Below, one piece after another: positions 17,429 through 26,491 of a stretch of DNA of 64,000 bases. A program made the position numbers and the translations under genes. Each line of letters starts with the position of its first letter. Within the stretch, counting starts at the first letter, position 1. Source of the DNA: Schaalia odontolytica (GTDB lineage Bacteria; Actinomycetota; Actinomycetes; Actinomycetales; Actinomycetaceae); contig NZ_CP133472.1 of the NCBI RefSeq assembly GCF_031191545.1, forward strand, positions 372,001 to 436,000, written 5' to 3'. Under the pieces are notes generated by a model. That model did no database searches, was not told where the DNA came from, and worked only from the letters and a program-made list of their open reading frames with translations.

Positions 17429-17464
17429 ACTCCAGGCCGGCGTCGTTACTCCAGGCCGGCGTCG
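17429..17464 (-). repeat. 17-bp tandem duplication at the lysA 3' end
   Basis: ACTCCAGGCCGGCGTCG occurs at 17429-17445 and again at 17448-17464. It duplicates the last codons of lysA (DAGLE) and a stop, so the outer copy lies in the 3' untranslated region. Confidence 0.8.
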
Positions 17465-18876
17465 AGGGCCAGCAGGTGATCGACCGTCTGCGGACGGATG
17501 AACCAGCGGGCCGCGCCGTCCTCGACCGCGAGCACGCCGGGCTTCGTCGCCATGTTGTAGTTCGACGCCATCGAGTAGCCGTACGCGCCGACGGCGGGCA
17601 CGACCAGCAGGTCGCCGGCCGCGATGTCGGCCGGCAGGTCGATATCGCGGATGATGATGTCGCCGCTCTCGCAGTGCTTGCCGACGATGCGGCAGCGCGC
17701 CAACTCCAGGGCCTGCTCGGGGTCGCGGTTCGCGAGCGTCGCCGTGTAGGCCGCGCCGTAGAGGACGGGGCGAATGTTATCCGACATGCCCCCATCGATC
17801 GCCACGTAGCGGCGCACTCCCCCGCCTTCCAGGGAAATGTCCTTGACGACGCCCACGCGGTAGAGCATCACCATCGCTGGTCCCACAATCGATCGGCCCG
17901 GTTCGACGGACACGTGCGGGATGGGCAGGCCGTGGTGGGCGCAGCGCTCACGCACGACACCCGCCAGGGCGCGGGCGAGCTCGACCGGCGAGGTCGGCTC
18001 CGGATCCTGGGCAGTGTAGGCGATGCCCACTCCCCCGCCCAGGTCGATCGCAGGAACTTCCAGGTCGAGCTCGGCCTTCAGGCGCGCCGCGAAGTCGACG
18101 ACGATGCGGGCGGCCTCGGTGAAGGCCTCGGTCCCAAAGATCTGAGAGCCAATGTGGCTGTGCAGGCCTCGGAAGTCCAGGTGGGCGGCGTCCTTGATGG
18201 CGGCCACGGCCTCGTACGCCTGGCCGGTGGCCAGTGACAGACCAAACTTCTGGTCCTCGTGAGCGGTCGCGATGTACTCGTTACCACCCGCGTGGATGCC
18301 GGACTTCAGGCGCACCATGACGGGCGCACTCACGCCGAGCGACGCGGCGATGCGCTCGATCTGGCGGACCTCGTCCATCGAATCGATGAAGATCCGGTGA
18401 ATGCCCAACTCGAGGGCCAGGCGGATCTCCTCGTCCGACTTGTTATTGCCGTGCAGGCCGATACGCTCAGGGTCCACCCCGGCGCGCAGCGCGAGGGTCA
18501 GCTCCCCCAGGGAGGCAGTGTCGACGCCCAGCCCCTCGGCCACGACCAGGCGCGCGACGTCGGCGCTCAGGAAGGCCTTGCCGGCGTAGAAGGCGTCGCC
18601 GCCGTTCATGCCGTAACCATCCCAGAACTCTTCGGCCATCGCGCTGGCCCACACGCGGGCGCGGCCACGCATGGCCTCAACGTCGAGCACGAAGGTCGGC
18701 GTGCCGAAGTCGGCGGCCACCGCCGTCAGGTCGCCGCCACCCAGGCGCAGCACGCCGCCCTCCCGCGCCGCGCTCCACGGCCACAGGTCGGGGCGCTCGT
18801 CGGGGGTCGGGCATGTCAGTGTTCCGACGGGCACGGAATCCGCCTCGCTCACCGGCTCACATCCTCTCGGGGGCAC
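17446..18876 (-). CDS. lysA: diaminopimelate decarboxylase
   Basis: 476-residue PLP-dependent fold-III decarboxylase converting meso-diaminopimelate to L-lysine, the last step of lysine synthesis. Seen: [12 protein letters not shown] with the PLP lysine (about residue 98), [30 protein letters not shown], and the active-site loops [16 protein letters not shown] and [11 protein letters not shown]. The gene overlaps the 3' end of argS by 20 bp if ATG 18876 is used; GTG 18852 ([10 protein letters not shown]), just after the argS stop and 10 nt from GAGAGG, is a plausible alternative. The argS-lysA arrangement is typical of actinobacteria and the two are surely cotranscribed. Confidence 0.93.
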   Translation of the reverse strand: MPPRGCEPVSEADSVPVGTLTCPTPDERPDLWPWSAAREGGVLRLGGGDLTAVAADFGTPTFVLDVEAMRGRARVWASAMAEEFWDGYGMNGGDAFYAGKAFLSADVARLVVAEGLGVDTASLGELTLALRAGVDPERIGLHGNNKSDEEIRLALELGIHRIFIDSMDEVRQIERIAASLGVSAPVMVRLKSGIHAGGNEYIATAHEDQKFGLSLATGQAYEAVAAIKDAAHLDFRGLHSHIGSQIFGTEAFTEAARIVVDFAARLKAELDLEVPAIDLGGGVGIAYTAQDPEPTSPVELARALAGVVRERCAHHGLPIPHVSVEPGRSIVGPAMVMLYRVGVVKDISLEGGGVRRYVAIDGGMSDNIRPVLYGAAYTATLANRDPEQALELARCRIVGKHCESGDIIIRDIDLPADIAAGDLLVVPAVGAYGYSMASNYNMATKPGVLAVEDGAARWFIRPQTVDHLLALDAGLE

Positions 18877-20536
18877 TCACGCCGAGGAGGCCGAGGCCGG
18901 TGCGCAGCACCTGGGTGACCGCGTCGTTAAGCCACAGGCGGGCGATGTGACCGGGCTCGACCGGATCGTCGCCGCGAGGCGTCACGCGACACTGTCCATA
19001 CCAGGCGTGATAGGTGGCGGCCAGGGACTCCAGGTAGCGGGCGATGCGGTGCGGCTCGCGCAGCTCGGTGGCCTGCGCAACCTGCGCGGGGAACTGAGCG
19101 AGGGCAGCCAGCAGGGCCTCGTCGGCCTCGGAGTCGAGGGCGGCAGGGTCGAAACCGGCATCGCGGGACACGCCGTGCTCGGCCGCGTTGCGGGCGACGT
19201 TGCAGGTGCGCACATGCGCGTACTGCACGTAGTACACCGGGTTATCGTTGGAGTGCTGCGAGAGCAGGTCCAGGTCGATGTCGACCTGGGTGTCCATCGA
19301 CACGCGCACGAGGGCGTAACGAGCGGCGTCCACGCCGACGGCGTCGACGAGGTCGTCGAGCGTGACGATCGTGCCAGCGCGCTTGGACATACGCACCGGC
19401 TCGCCATCCTTCACCAGGTTGACAAGCTGGCCGATGAGGATCTGCAGATTCTCACCCGGCTTATCCCCGAAGGCCGCACACATGGCCATCATGCGCCCGA
19501 TGTAGCCGTGGTGGTCGGCACCCAGCAGGTAGATGGCGGCGTCCGCGCCCCGCTCACGCTTGTTCAGGTAGTAGGCGACGTCTCCCGCGAAGTACGCGGC
19601 CTGGCCATCCGACTTGATGAGCACACGGTCCTTGTCGTCGCCGTAGGTGGTCGTGCGCAGCCACACCGCGCCGCCCTCGTCGAAGATCTCGCCGCGCTCG
19701 CGCAGGCGCTCGATCGCCTCGGCCACCGCACCGGAGTTGTGCAGCGAGTCCTCGTGGAAGAAGACATCGAAGTCGGCGCGGAAGGAATGCAGGCGCTCCT
19801 TAATCTCCGCGAACATCAGCTCGACGCCGCGAGCGCGGAAGACCTCGATGGCCTCTTCCTCGGGCAGGGTGATCGGGTCAGGCTCGCCGGCTGAAGCCGC
19901 GTCGGCGCGGACCTGGTCGGCGATGTCGGCGATGTACTGGCCGCCGTAGCCGTCCTCGGGGACCTCGCGACCCATCGCGCGGGCGTAGAGAGAATGGGAG
20001 AAGCGGTCGATCTGCGAGCCGTGGTCGTTGAAGTAGTACTCTCGGGTCACTGCAGCGCCGGAGGCCGCCATGAGGCGGGCCAGGGAGTCGCCGACGGCCG
20101 CCCAGCGGGCACCGCCCAGGTGCACGGGGCCGGTCGGGTTGGCGGAGACGTACTCGAGGTTAATCGAGCGGCCCGCGAGGGTCTCATTGCGGCCGTAGGC
20201 GGCACCGGCCTCGACGATGGTGCGGGCAAGCTCGCCAGCGGCACCCGCGCCCAGTCGGATGTTAATGAAGCCGGGGCCCGCGACCTCGACGGAGTCGATG
20301 CCGTCGGCGGCGGCCAGGTCATCGGCGAGGATCTGCGCAAAGTCGCGCGGGGCCATGCCGGCCTTCTTGCCGAGCTGCATCGCGACGTTGGTCGCCCAGT
20401 CGCCGTGCTCGCGCACGCGGGGGCGCTCCACGGTCACGGGGTCGGGGACCAGCGAGGGGTCGATCGAAATGCGACCGGCGGCGGCAGCGTCCAGCAGGGT
20501 CGCGCGGATGAGAGTAGCAAGTTCTTCAGGAGTCAC
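18857..20536 (-). CDS. argS: arginyl-tRNA synthetase
   Basis: 559-residue class Ia aminoacyl-tRNA synthetase that charges tRNA-Arg. Seen: an N-terminal Add1-type domain with [15 protein letters not shown], the HIGH-equivalent [18 protein letters not shown] at about 135-150, catalytic-core [15 protein letters not shown] (KMSKS-equivalent) near 385, and the all-helical anticodon-binding domain at the C-terminus with YVQYAHVR. Length matches bacterial ArgS. Translated on the minus strand with lysA downstream and divergent from mntH. Confidence 0.95.
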   Translation of the reverse strand: MTPEELATLIRATLLDAAAAGRISIDPSLVPDPVTVERPRVREHGDWATNVAMQLGKKAGMAPRDFAQILADDLAAADGIDSVEVAGPGFINIRLGAGAAGELARTIVEAGAAYGRNETLAGRSINLEYVSANPTGPVHLGGARWAAVGDSLARLMAASGAAVTREYYFNDHGSQIDRFSHSLYARAMGREVPEDGYGGQYIADIADQVRADAASAGEPDPITLPEEEAIEVFRARGVELMFAEIKERLHSFRADFDVFFHEDSLHNSGAVAEAIERLRERGEIFDEGGAVWLRTTTYGDDKDRVLIKSDGQAAYFAGDVAYYLNKRERGADAAIYLLGADHHGYIGRMMAMCAAFGDKPGENLQILIGQLVNLVKDGEPVRMSKRAGTIVTLDDLVDAVGVDAARYALVRVSMDTQVDIDLDLLSQHSNDNPVYYVQYAHVRTCNVARNAAEHGVSRDAGFDPAALDSEADEALLAALAQFPAQVAQATELREPHRIARYLESLAATYHAWYGQCRVTPRGDDPVEPGHIARLWLNDAVTQVLRTGLGLLGVSAPERM

Positions 20537-20662
20537 CCCTTTAGACTACGGGGTTTGTGCTCCCATCCGCGAACTCTCCCCGGCCTCGTGGATGAAAACC
20601 TGGCCACATACGCGTCCCATGACCGTCCTCTCCCCACCCCGATCGACCGCAAGACGGGTACA

Positions 20663-20680
20663 GTTTCGGGTAACCGAACA
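20663..20680. promoter_or_regulatory. candidate MntR/DtxR-type operator upstream of mntH
   Basis: GTTTCGGGTAACCGAACA, an inverted repeat (TTCGG-GTAA-CCGAA, 5-bp perfect core extended by further matches), 26 bp before the mntH start. DtxR-family Mn/Fe repressors bind similar palindromes with a central TAACC; assignment to MntR is inferred from position before a manganese transporter. Confidence 0.5.
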
Positions 20681-20706
20681 TTTTCTGCCAGCAGTGAGGA
20701 ACACCC

Positions 20707-21966
20707 ATGACCACCACGGACGCCGAGCGGCGCCACAAGCTCATCCCACTCCTCGGCCCCGCATTCGTCGCGGCCGTGGCCTACGTCGACCCCGGAAACG
20801 TCGCCGCCAACATCACGGCGGGTGCGCGCTACGGGTACCTGCTCGTGTGGGTTCTCGTGGCCTCGAACGTCTTCGCGATGGTCATCCAGTACCTCTCCGC
20901 CAAGCTCGGGCTGGTCACCGGCCAGTCCCTGCCCACCCTCCTGGGGGCACGGATGCACAAGCCTGGACGCATCGCATTCTGGCTGCAAGCGGAGATCGTG
21001 GCCGCGGCGACCGACCTCGCTGAGGTCATCGGCGGCGCGCTCGCCCTCCATCTCCTGTTTGGCGTCCCCCTCCTGTGGGGAGGCATCATCGTCGGCGTCG
21101 TCTCGATGGCTTTGCTGCTCGTTCAAGGCGGCGGGCGTCAGCGCCAGTTCGAAACGATCATCGTCGGACTACTGATCGTCATCACGTTGGGTTTCCTCGC
21201 TGGACTCTTCGTCGCGCCTCCCAGCCCCTCGGGCGTGCTCGGCGGCCTCCTCCCCCGCTTCCAGGGCACCGACTCGGTCCTCGTCGCCGCGTCCATGCTG
21301 GGAGCGACGGTCATGCCGCACGCGGTCTACCTGCACTCGTCGTTGGTCAACGACCACGAGGCCGACGAACTCGGCCCATCCACCAGCGACTCCCGGCATT
21401 CCTCGGGGCACCTCTCGCGCCTCCTGCGCGCCACCCGCATCGACATCTACTGGGCGCTGAGCATCGCGGGCCTGGTCAACATCGGCCTGCTGCTCCTGGC
21501 GGCCGCGGCACTGTCCGGTCAGAGCGGCACCGACACGATCGAAGGCGCGCACGCCGCGATCTCCTCAACGCTCGGCCCCATCGTCGGCACGGTCTTCGCG
21601 GTAGGCCTACTCGCCTCCGGCCTGGCCTCCACGTCGGTGGGCGCCTACGCGGGCAGCGAGATCATGAACGGTCTGCTCCACATCCGCGTGCCCATCATGG
21701 TGCGCCGCCTCGTCTCGCTGATCCCGGCGCTCATCATCCTGGGGGCGGGTGCCGAACCCACGTGGGCGCTCGTCGTCTCGCAGGTCGCCCTGTCCTTCGG
21801 CATCCCCTTCGCGATCATTCCGCTCATGCGCCTGACCGCCTCGCCCGAGGTCATGGGCAACTACGCGAACACTCGCCCCCTGCGTTTGGTGGGTTTCCTC
21901 ATTGCGGCTGTCATCGTCGCGCTCAACCTGTTCCTCGTTTACCTGACGCTCACCGGCCAGGGCTAG
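20707..21966 (+). CDS. mntH: Nramp-family divalent metal (manganese) transporter
   Basis: 419-residue multi-pass membrane protein of the Nramp family, a proton-coupled importer of Mn2+ (and Fe2+). Seen: the metal-binding TM1 motif DPGNVAANITAGARYGYL (about residues 24-41) and the TM6 motif MPHAVYLHSSL (about 203), both diagnostic. About 11 hydrophobic segments. ATG 20707 follows AGTGAGGAACACCC. Divergent from argS; the intergenic palindrome at 20663 is a probable metal-responsive operator. No MntR gene is visible in the window. Confidence 0.92.
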   Translation: MTTTDAERRHKLIPLLGPAFVAAVAYVDPGNVAANITAGARYGYLLVWVLVASNVFAMVIQYLSAKLGLVTGQSLPTLLGARMHKPGRIAFWLQAEIVAAATDLAEVIGGALALHLLFGVPLLWGGIIVGVVSMALLLVQGGGRQRQFETIIVGLLIVITLGFLAGLFVAPPSPSGVLGGLLPRFQGTDSVLVAASMLGATVMPHAVYLHSSLVNDHEADELGPSTSDSRHSSGHLSRLLRATRIDIYWALSIAGLVNIGLLLLAAAALSGQSGTDTIEGAHAAISSTLGPIVGTVFAVGLLASGLASTSVGAYAGSEIMNGLLHIRVPIMVRRLVSLIPALIILGAGAEPTWALVVSQVALSFGIPFAIIPLMRLTASPEVMGNYANTRPLRLVGFLIAAVIVALNLFLVYLTLTGQG

Positions 21967-21974
21967 ATGCCCGG

Positions 21975-22075
21975 GGCATGCAAAGCGCGGCCGGGGGCGG
22001 GCGGGGCCGGGCGGGGGGCCGGGGCGGGCGGGCGGGCGGGGGCACAAAGCGCGGCCGGGGCGGGCGGGCGCACCC
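21975..22075 (+). other. G-run-rich low-complexity tract
   Basis: About 100 bp directly after mntH with more than ten runs of three to seven G (GGGGCGGGCGGGG-like) and a partly repeated AAAGCGCGGCCGGGG (two copies). G-quadruplex potential on the plus strand; no ORF or promoter recognised. Confidence 0.6.
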
Positions 22076-22090
22076 GCACCGTCGCGCGAG

Positions 22091-23085
22091 GTGCCGCATG
22101 AAACCACCGGCACCACTGACGTACGAAAACAGCCAAAAACCGGGCATCATGGGTCAACAACGGTGCCACCAGTTTCACACGTGCCCACTCAATCACCGAC
22201 AGTGGTGCGACCAGTTTCAACCACACAACCAAACACCCCACACACTGAAACCACCGACACCACTGCCATGACTTCTGTGCGGGCGCACGAAACCACCAAC
22301 ACCACTGACGCACGAAAACAGCCAAAAACCAGGCATCATGGGCCAACAAAGGCGCCACCGGTTACACACGTGCCCACTCAATCACCAACAGTGGAGCCAC
22401 CAGTTACACCCGTGCCCCCTCAATCACCGACACTGGTGCCACCAGTTTCAACCACACAACCAAATACCCCACACACTGAAACCACCGACACCACTGCCGT
22501 GACTTCTATTCGGGCGCATGAAACCACCAACACCACTGACGCACGCCCCACGCCCCCGCGTGAAACCACCGGCACCACTGCCGTGACTTCTGTACGGGTG
22601 CACGAAACCACGGACACCACTGACGCGACTTCTATGCTGGCGCGCGAAACCACCAACACCACTGACGCACGAAAACAGCCAAAAAGCGGGCACTATCGGC
22701 CAACAAAGGTGCCACCAGTTACACACGTGCCCACTCAATCACCAACAGTGGAGCCACCGGTTTCACACAAGCTGAGGTTAACACCGACAGTGGTGCCACC
22801 AGTTTCAACCACACAACCAAATTCCCCGCACACTGAAACCACCACCACCACTGACGCACGCCCCACACCCCCGCGCGAAACCATCAACACCACTGACGCG
22901 GGTTCTGTACGGGCGCATGAAACCGCCGCCACCACTGACACACGAAAACAGCCAAAAAGCGGGCACTATCGGCCAACAAAGGTGCCACCGGTTTCACTCG
23001 GGCCCACTCAATCACCGACAGTGGTGCCACCGGTTTCACTCGGGCCCACTCAATCACCGACAGTGGTGCCACCGGTTTCAGGATA
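22091..23085. repeat. 42-nt-period repeat array in alternating orientations
   Basis: About 22 copies of a ~19-nt core (plus orientation GAAACCACCGACACCACTG; minus-orientation copies appear as CAGTGGTGCCACCGGTTTC) spaced 40-43 nt apart. Eleven are forward and eleven inverted, in runs F1 R2 F2 R3 F5 R3 F3 R3. Junctions are stereotyped: F-to-R turns pass through GCACGAAAACAGCCAAAAA and a CCAACAA segment, R-to-F turns through AACCACACAACCAAAT. Spacers are themselves recurring, so this is not a CRISPR. A 331-codon plus-strand frame spans it because 42 is divisible by three; I do not regard it as a gene. Confidence 0.85.
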
Positions 23086-23179
23086 ACGGGCTCAGGGACT
23101 GGTCGGGCGATACCGCCGAGGCCATGAACGGCAGAACAATGACACCGGACTCGCAGTCGACATGAATACCCGCGCACTC

Positions 23180-23358
23180 GCGGATAAGTTACGGCCAGAC
23201 GAATAGGTTAGCCCCTCGCGGATAGGTTAGGGCCAGACGGATAGGTTAGGGCCAGACGGATAGGTTAGGGCCAGACGAATAGGTTAGCCCTTTGCGGATA
23301 GGCAAATGACCTATCCGCATGTTCGTCAGCTATCCGCTAGCTCAGAACCTATCCACGA
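23180..23358. repeat. palindromic array of the GGATAGGTTA motif, locus 1
   Basis: Seven forward motifs (variants of GCGGATAGGTTA; three in perfect 19-nt tandem with GGGCCAGAC) followed by three inverted motifs (ACCTATCCGC, GCTATCCGC, AACCTATCC). The turn is a hairpin GCGGATAGG / CCTATCCGC with a 7-nt loop near 23295-23320. The same architecture recurs at 43853 and 45373. Confidence 0.85.
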
Positions 23359-23460
23359 AGCAGACAGACCGGGAGCTCACCCGTACTTAGAAGCCTCGTC
23401 TGCACCTGCACGACAAGTGGTCGATGCACCGCCCGAGAACGGTCACTCGCTCGGCCAACA

Positions 23461-23600
23461 ACGACGATGAAAGCTCAACCAAGACCATGAATGCCCTCCA
23501 CCCGCAGCGAAAGTCCTCCAACAGCAACGTAATCCCGCTAACAACCATGAAAGCCCGCCACTAGCCATATAAGTCCGCCGACGCCCATGAAAGCCCGCCG
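23461..23600. repeat. seven 20-nt tandem repeats, degenerate
   Basis: Seven consecutive units of exactly 20 nt, consensus ACAACCATGAAAGCCCGCCA, the last three best conserved. Non-coding context; no frame with a ribosome site. Between here and the terminator at 23645 nothing else is recognised. Confidence 0.75.
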
Positions 23601-23644
23601 AGGGGATTTCAACGGTCGCCGCGAACAAGCCCGGGCACACGAAA

Positions 23645-23672
23645 CGGGGCCGGTGGTGATCCACCGGCCCCG
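23645..23672. terminator. intrinsic terminator-like hairpin
   Basis: Perfect 12-bp arms CGGGGCCGGTGG / CCACCGGCCCCG with loop TGAT. It is downstream of rpiB on the minus strand, 120 bp past its stop. From 23673 to 23791 I see nothing else. Confidence 0.65.
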
Positions 23673-23791
23673 CCCCGTGTACATCACGCCAGGAGCGCGC
23701 ACCTCATGCGCTCAACTGTGAGTTCCAAGCAACAGCGAACGCATGGACGCGCAGAGCTGCACGCTCAGGAAGCCCACAGCCATCAGGTCGC

Positions 23792-24247
23792 TCAGGCGCG
23801 CACGGAGCGCTCGTAGTCCTTCATCAGGTCGATGCGGCGCTGGTGACGCTCGTCGCCACTGAAGGGCGTCTCCAGGAACGCGTCGATGAGGGCGAGAGCT
23901 TCTTCCTCGCTGTGCTGGCGGGCACCGACGGCCACGACGTTCGCGTCGTTGTGCTCGCGGGCCAAACGCGCGGTCGCATCCGACCACACGAGGGCGGCGC
24001 GCACGCCTTCCACACAGTTGGCGGCCATCTGCTCGCCGTTACCGGAGCCGCCGATGACGATGCCGAGGCTACCCGGCTCATCGACGACGGCCTGTGCGGC
24101 CTCGATGCAGAACGGCGGGTAGTCGTCGAGCGCATCGTAGGTATGAGCTCCGTGGTCGACGACGTCGTGACCGGCCTCGCGCAGGTGGGCGACGACCTTT
24201 TCCTTGAGTTCGAAACCGGCGTGATCGGTGCCGATGTGAACGCGCAT
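23792..24247 (-). CDS. rpiB: ribose-5-phosphate isomerase B
   Basis: 151-residue RpiB/LacA-family sugar-phosphate isomerase interconverting ribose 5-phosphate and ribulose 5-phosphate in the pentose phosphate pathway. Seen: N-terminal HIGTDHAGFELK, YPPFCIEAAQAV, the active-site loop IVIGGSGNGEQMAANCVEG, ALVWSDATARLAREHNDANV and the basic tail HQRRIDLMKDYE. As in mycobacterial RpiB, the loop has a Glu in GGSGNGE where the E. coli-type enzymes use a Cys as base. Single gene flanked by the repeat zone and a tRNA; ATG start follows AGGAGGACACC. Confidence 0.95.
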   Translation of the reverse strand: MRVHIGTDHAGFELKEKVVAHLREAGHDVVDHGAHTYDALDDYPPFCIEAAQAVVDEPGSLGIVIGGSGNGEQMAANCVEGVRAALVWSDATARLAREHNDANVVAVGARQHSEEEALALIDAFLETPFSGDERHQRRIDLMKDYERSVRA

Positions 24248-24347
24248 GGTGTCCTCCTGAAGAGTTCTCTAACAAGCAACGCCCCCTAGTATGGCACACA
24301 TCACCGTCACGCATGGTCGTATGAAACCCTGCTAAACTGGCCGAGCT

Positions 24348-24423
24348 GCCCCGATAGCTCAGCGGATAGAGCGCTTGCCTCCGGTGCAAGAGGTCGCAGG
24401 TTCGAGTCCTGTTCGGGGTGCCA
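24348..24423 (+). tRNA. tRNA-Arg (anticodon CCG)
   Basis: Full cloverleaf: acceptor GCCCCGA / TCGGGGT (first pair G-U), D arm GCTC-AGCGGATA-GAGC, anticodon stem CTTGC/GCAAG with loop CTCCGGT (anticodon CCG, decoding CGG), T arm GCAGG-TTCGAGT-CCTGT, discriminator G and an encoded CCA at 24421-24423. Confidence 0.93.
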
Positions 24424-24591
24424 CTCATATCCGCAACGCTCGCAGTGCCCGCCAACGGCGGAGGGAAACCCGCGCGCAAACGCGCCCCCGCCTCGTCGAT
24501 GAGGCCACTCCCACCCCCTGGAACGCTCCGCACCCCGCTCCCCCACCACATAAAATAGGGGGCGTATCTATCGTCAATCAAGGACTGGCCG

Positions 24592-26010
24592 ATGACCTAT
24601 CCCTGGTGGAGCCTGCTCCCCTTCGTCGCGATGCTCGGATGCATCGCCGTCTTGCCAATCATCCCCAAGACCGCGCACTGGTGGGAAAAGGAATCCTCCC
24701 AGCTGTCCGTCGCGCTCCTGCTGGGCGTGCCGACGACGATCTGGATGTTCATGAAGGCGGGCACCGGACCGCTGATCGCCACGGGCGTGGAGTACGTGCA
24801 GTTCATTTCGCTGCTCTTCGCGCTGTTCGTGGTGTCCGGCGGCATTCACCTGGCCGGCGACATCAAGGCGACCCCGCGCAACAACACGATCTTCCTGGCG
24901 ATCGGCGGCCTGCTGGCCTCGTTCATCGGGACGACGGGCGCGGCCATGCTGCTGATCCGCCCGCTCCTGGAAACCAACAAGGAACGTAAGCACCGCGTGC
25001 ACACGGTCCTGTTCACGATCTTCATTGTGGCGAACTGTGGTGGCATACTGACTCCGCTCGGCGATCCGCCGCTGTTCCTCGGCTATCTGCACGGCGTCCC
25101 CTTCGCGTGGACCTTCGCGCTGTGGAAGGAGTGGCTGTTCGTTCTGGCGCTGCTGCTCCTGTCGTACTACTCGATCGACCGCGTGCGTTACGCGTCCGAG
25201 GACACGTCCTCGATCGAGGCCGACGACCGCGAGATCAAGCCCTTGAGGCTGCACGGCACAATCAACCTCCTGTTCTTCGCGGTCATCATCCTCTCGGTCG
25301 CTTTCGCTCCCTCGTGGGACGGCGAGGCCCTGGCCGAGGGGCACGTGCATTCCTGGACCGAGCTGGTTCCGTGGCGCGAGATCATCATGCTCACGGTCGC
25401 GGGCCTGTCCTACAAGCTTTCGGATAAGAAGGTGCGCTTCGAGGAGAACGCCTTCACGTGGGCCCCGATCATGGAGGTCGCGACCCTCTTCATCGGCATC
25501 TTTGCGACGATGGCGCCGGCGCTGCGCTACCTGGAGCAGATCGCGCCGTCGCTGCCGCTGACGCGCATGACGTACTTCGTGTTCACGGGTGGCCTGTCCT
25601 CGATCCTGGATAACGCCCCGACGTACATGACGTTCTTCGAGATGGCGAAGGCGTCCGGCGGCGAGGGCACCCTGGTCGCGGGCGTGCCCGAGTACTACCT
25701 GATCCCGATTTCGTTGGGTGCCGTGTTCTGTGGCGCGATCACCTACATCGGCAATGGCCCGAACTTCATGGTCAAGTCGGTCGCCGAGTCCGACGGTGTG
25801 CCCATGCCGTCCTTCGGCCGATACATCGGCTACGCGTTCACGCTCCTGGTGCCGACCCTGGCCGCCATGGCGATGATCTTCGTGGGCGAGTCCTGGCTGG
25901 TTCGAGGCCTGGGCATCGCTCTGGCCGCCGGCCTGGCGTTCCTCTCGCTCGTGCGTATCCGTCGCGCGGGCCTGGACGAGGCTGTGGCCGACTTCAGCGG
26001 CGACGAGTGA
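24592..26010 (+). CDS. sodium:proton antiporter / CitMHS-type ion transporter
   Basis: 472-residue integral membrane protein with about 12 hydrophobic segments and ion-transporter superfamily signatures: SGGIHLAGDIKATPRNN, FIGTTGAAMLLIRPLLETN, NCGGILTPLGDPPLFLGYL in the first half and SSILDNAPTYMTFFEMA and GNGPNFMVKSVAE in the second, the two pseudo-symmetric re-entrant loops of this superfamily. Such proteins are annotated as NhaD-like Na+/H+ antiporters or citrate transporters; the substrate cannot be read from sequence. A strong terminator follows. A second copy of the last codons and downstream sequence is found at 29890. Confidence 0.8.
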   Translation: MTYPWWSLLPFVAMLGCIAVLPIIPKTAHWWEKESSQLSVALLLGVPTTIWMFMKAGTGPLIATGVEYVQFISLLFALFVVSGGIHLAGDIKATPRNNTIFLAIGGLLASFIGTTGAAMLLIRPLLETNKERKHRVHTVLFTIFIVANCGGILTPLGDPPLFLGYLHGVPFAWTFALWKEWLFVLALLLLSYYSIDRVRYASEDTSSIEADDREIKPLRLHGTINLLFFAVIILSVAFAPSWDGEALAEGHVHSWTELVPWREIIMLTVAGLSYKLSDKKVRFEENAFTWAPIMEVATLFIGIFATMAPALRYLEQIAPSLPLTRMTYFVFTGGLSSILDNAPTYMTFFEMAKASGGEGTLVAGVPEYYLIPISLGAVFCGAITYIGNGPNFMVKSVAESDGVPMPSFGRYIGYAFTLLVPTLAAMAMIFVGESWLVRGLGIALAAGLAFLSLVRIRRAGLDEAVADFSGDE

Positions 26011-26033
26011 GCCAGCGGTCCTGACAACGGTAT

Positions 26034-26074
26034 CGGGGGGGGCGGAGCCAAGCGGCTCCGCCCCCCCGTTTTTT
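26034..26074 (+). terminator. intrinsic terminator after the antiporter gene
   Basis: Hairpin with arms CGGGGGGGGCGGAG and CTCCGCCCCCCCG around CCAAGCGG, followed by TTTTTT (26069-26074). Textbook rho-independent terminator. Confidence 0.92.
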
Positions 26075-26121
26075 GCTGAAATTTTAAGGTTCTAGAGGAA
26101 CCTAATCTCTTTAATGAGGAC

Positions 26122-26151
26122 TTGACGATCACTTTGACGGAGGGCTATCCT
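26122..26151 (+). promoter_or_regulatory. predicted promoter of the toxin island
   Basis: TTGACG (26122-26127), 18-nt gap, TATCCT (26146-26151), 37 bp before the first island gene. No other promoter-like pair is seen ahead of the overlapping genes downstream. Confidence 0.5.
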
Positions 26152-26188
26152 GATCTGTTACTGCTGACCGAGTCGTAAGGGGAGACAG

Positions 26189-26491
26189 TTGTCCGGTGGA
26201 ATCGTATGGGACGCGACCGCAGTGTCACGTGCCATCAACATCCTGGAGTACTCGAGCGAGAGAGTCGCCTCTGAGACTCTCGAAGCACCTAGTGGCGCTG
26301 GGAGTAATGAGGCGGATCTGACAGCGAAGATCGAGAGGATCAATCGTGTCATACAGAAGGCATCTTTTTGTTCTTTTTCTATCGCTCGCGGACTGACCGC
26401 AGCATCCGAGAATTTTGCAACCACCGATAATCAGGAAGCTGCCAGTCTTCAGTCAACAGGAGAGTATCTGCGCGCCAGGGGGCCACGATGA
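26189..26491 (+). CDS. small helical protein, probable WXG/Lap-like partner of the toxin
   Basis: 100 residues, no signal peptide, no Cys-rich motif; predicted mostly helical. It starts SGGIVWDATAVSRAINILEYSSERVASE, a W-centred opening seen in small actinobacterial type VII partner families (WXG100/DUF6507-like). TTG start at 26189 with GGGGAG four bases upstream. Its TGA overlaps the ATG of the next gene (ATGA), so the two are translationally coupled. By position it would be the targeting partner or chaperone of the toxin; that role is inferred from the layout of LXG/WXG toxin operons, not from a clear motif. Confidence 0.5.
   Translation: MSGGIVWDATAVSRAINILEYSSERVASETLEAPSGAGSNEADLTAKIERINRVIQKASFCSFSIARGLTAASENFATTDNQEAASLQSTGEYLRARGPR

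Noticed and set aside
22091-23085. CRISPR array
   Set aside because: Cores alternate in orientation and the intervening sequences recur many times, so there are no unique spacers; no cas genes in the window.
22091-23086. 331-codon plus-strand open frame encoding a Thr/Pro-rich repeat protein
   Set aside because: The frame stays open because the repeat period (42 nt) is a multiple of three; no signal peptide, mixed-orientation units, and minus-strand frames are equally open. GAGG before ATG 22097 is noted but not convincing.
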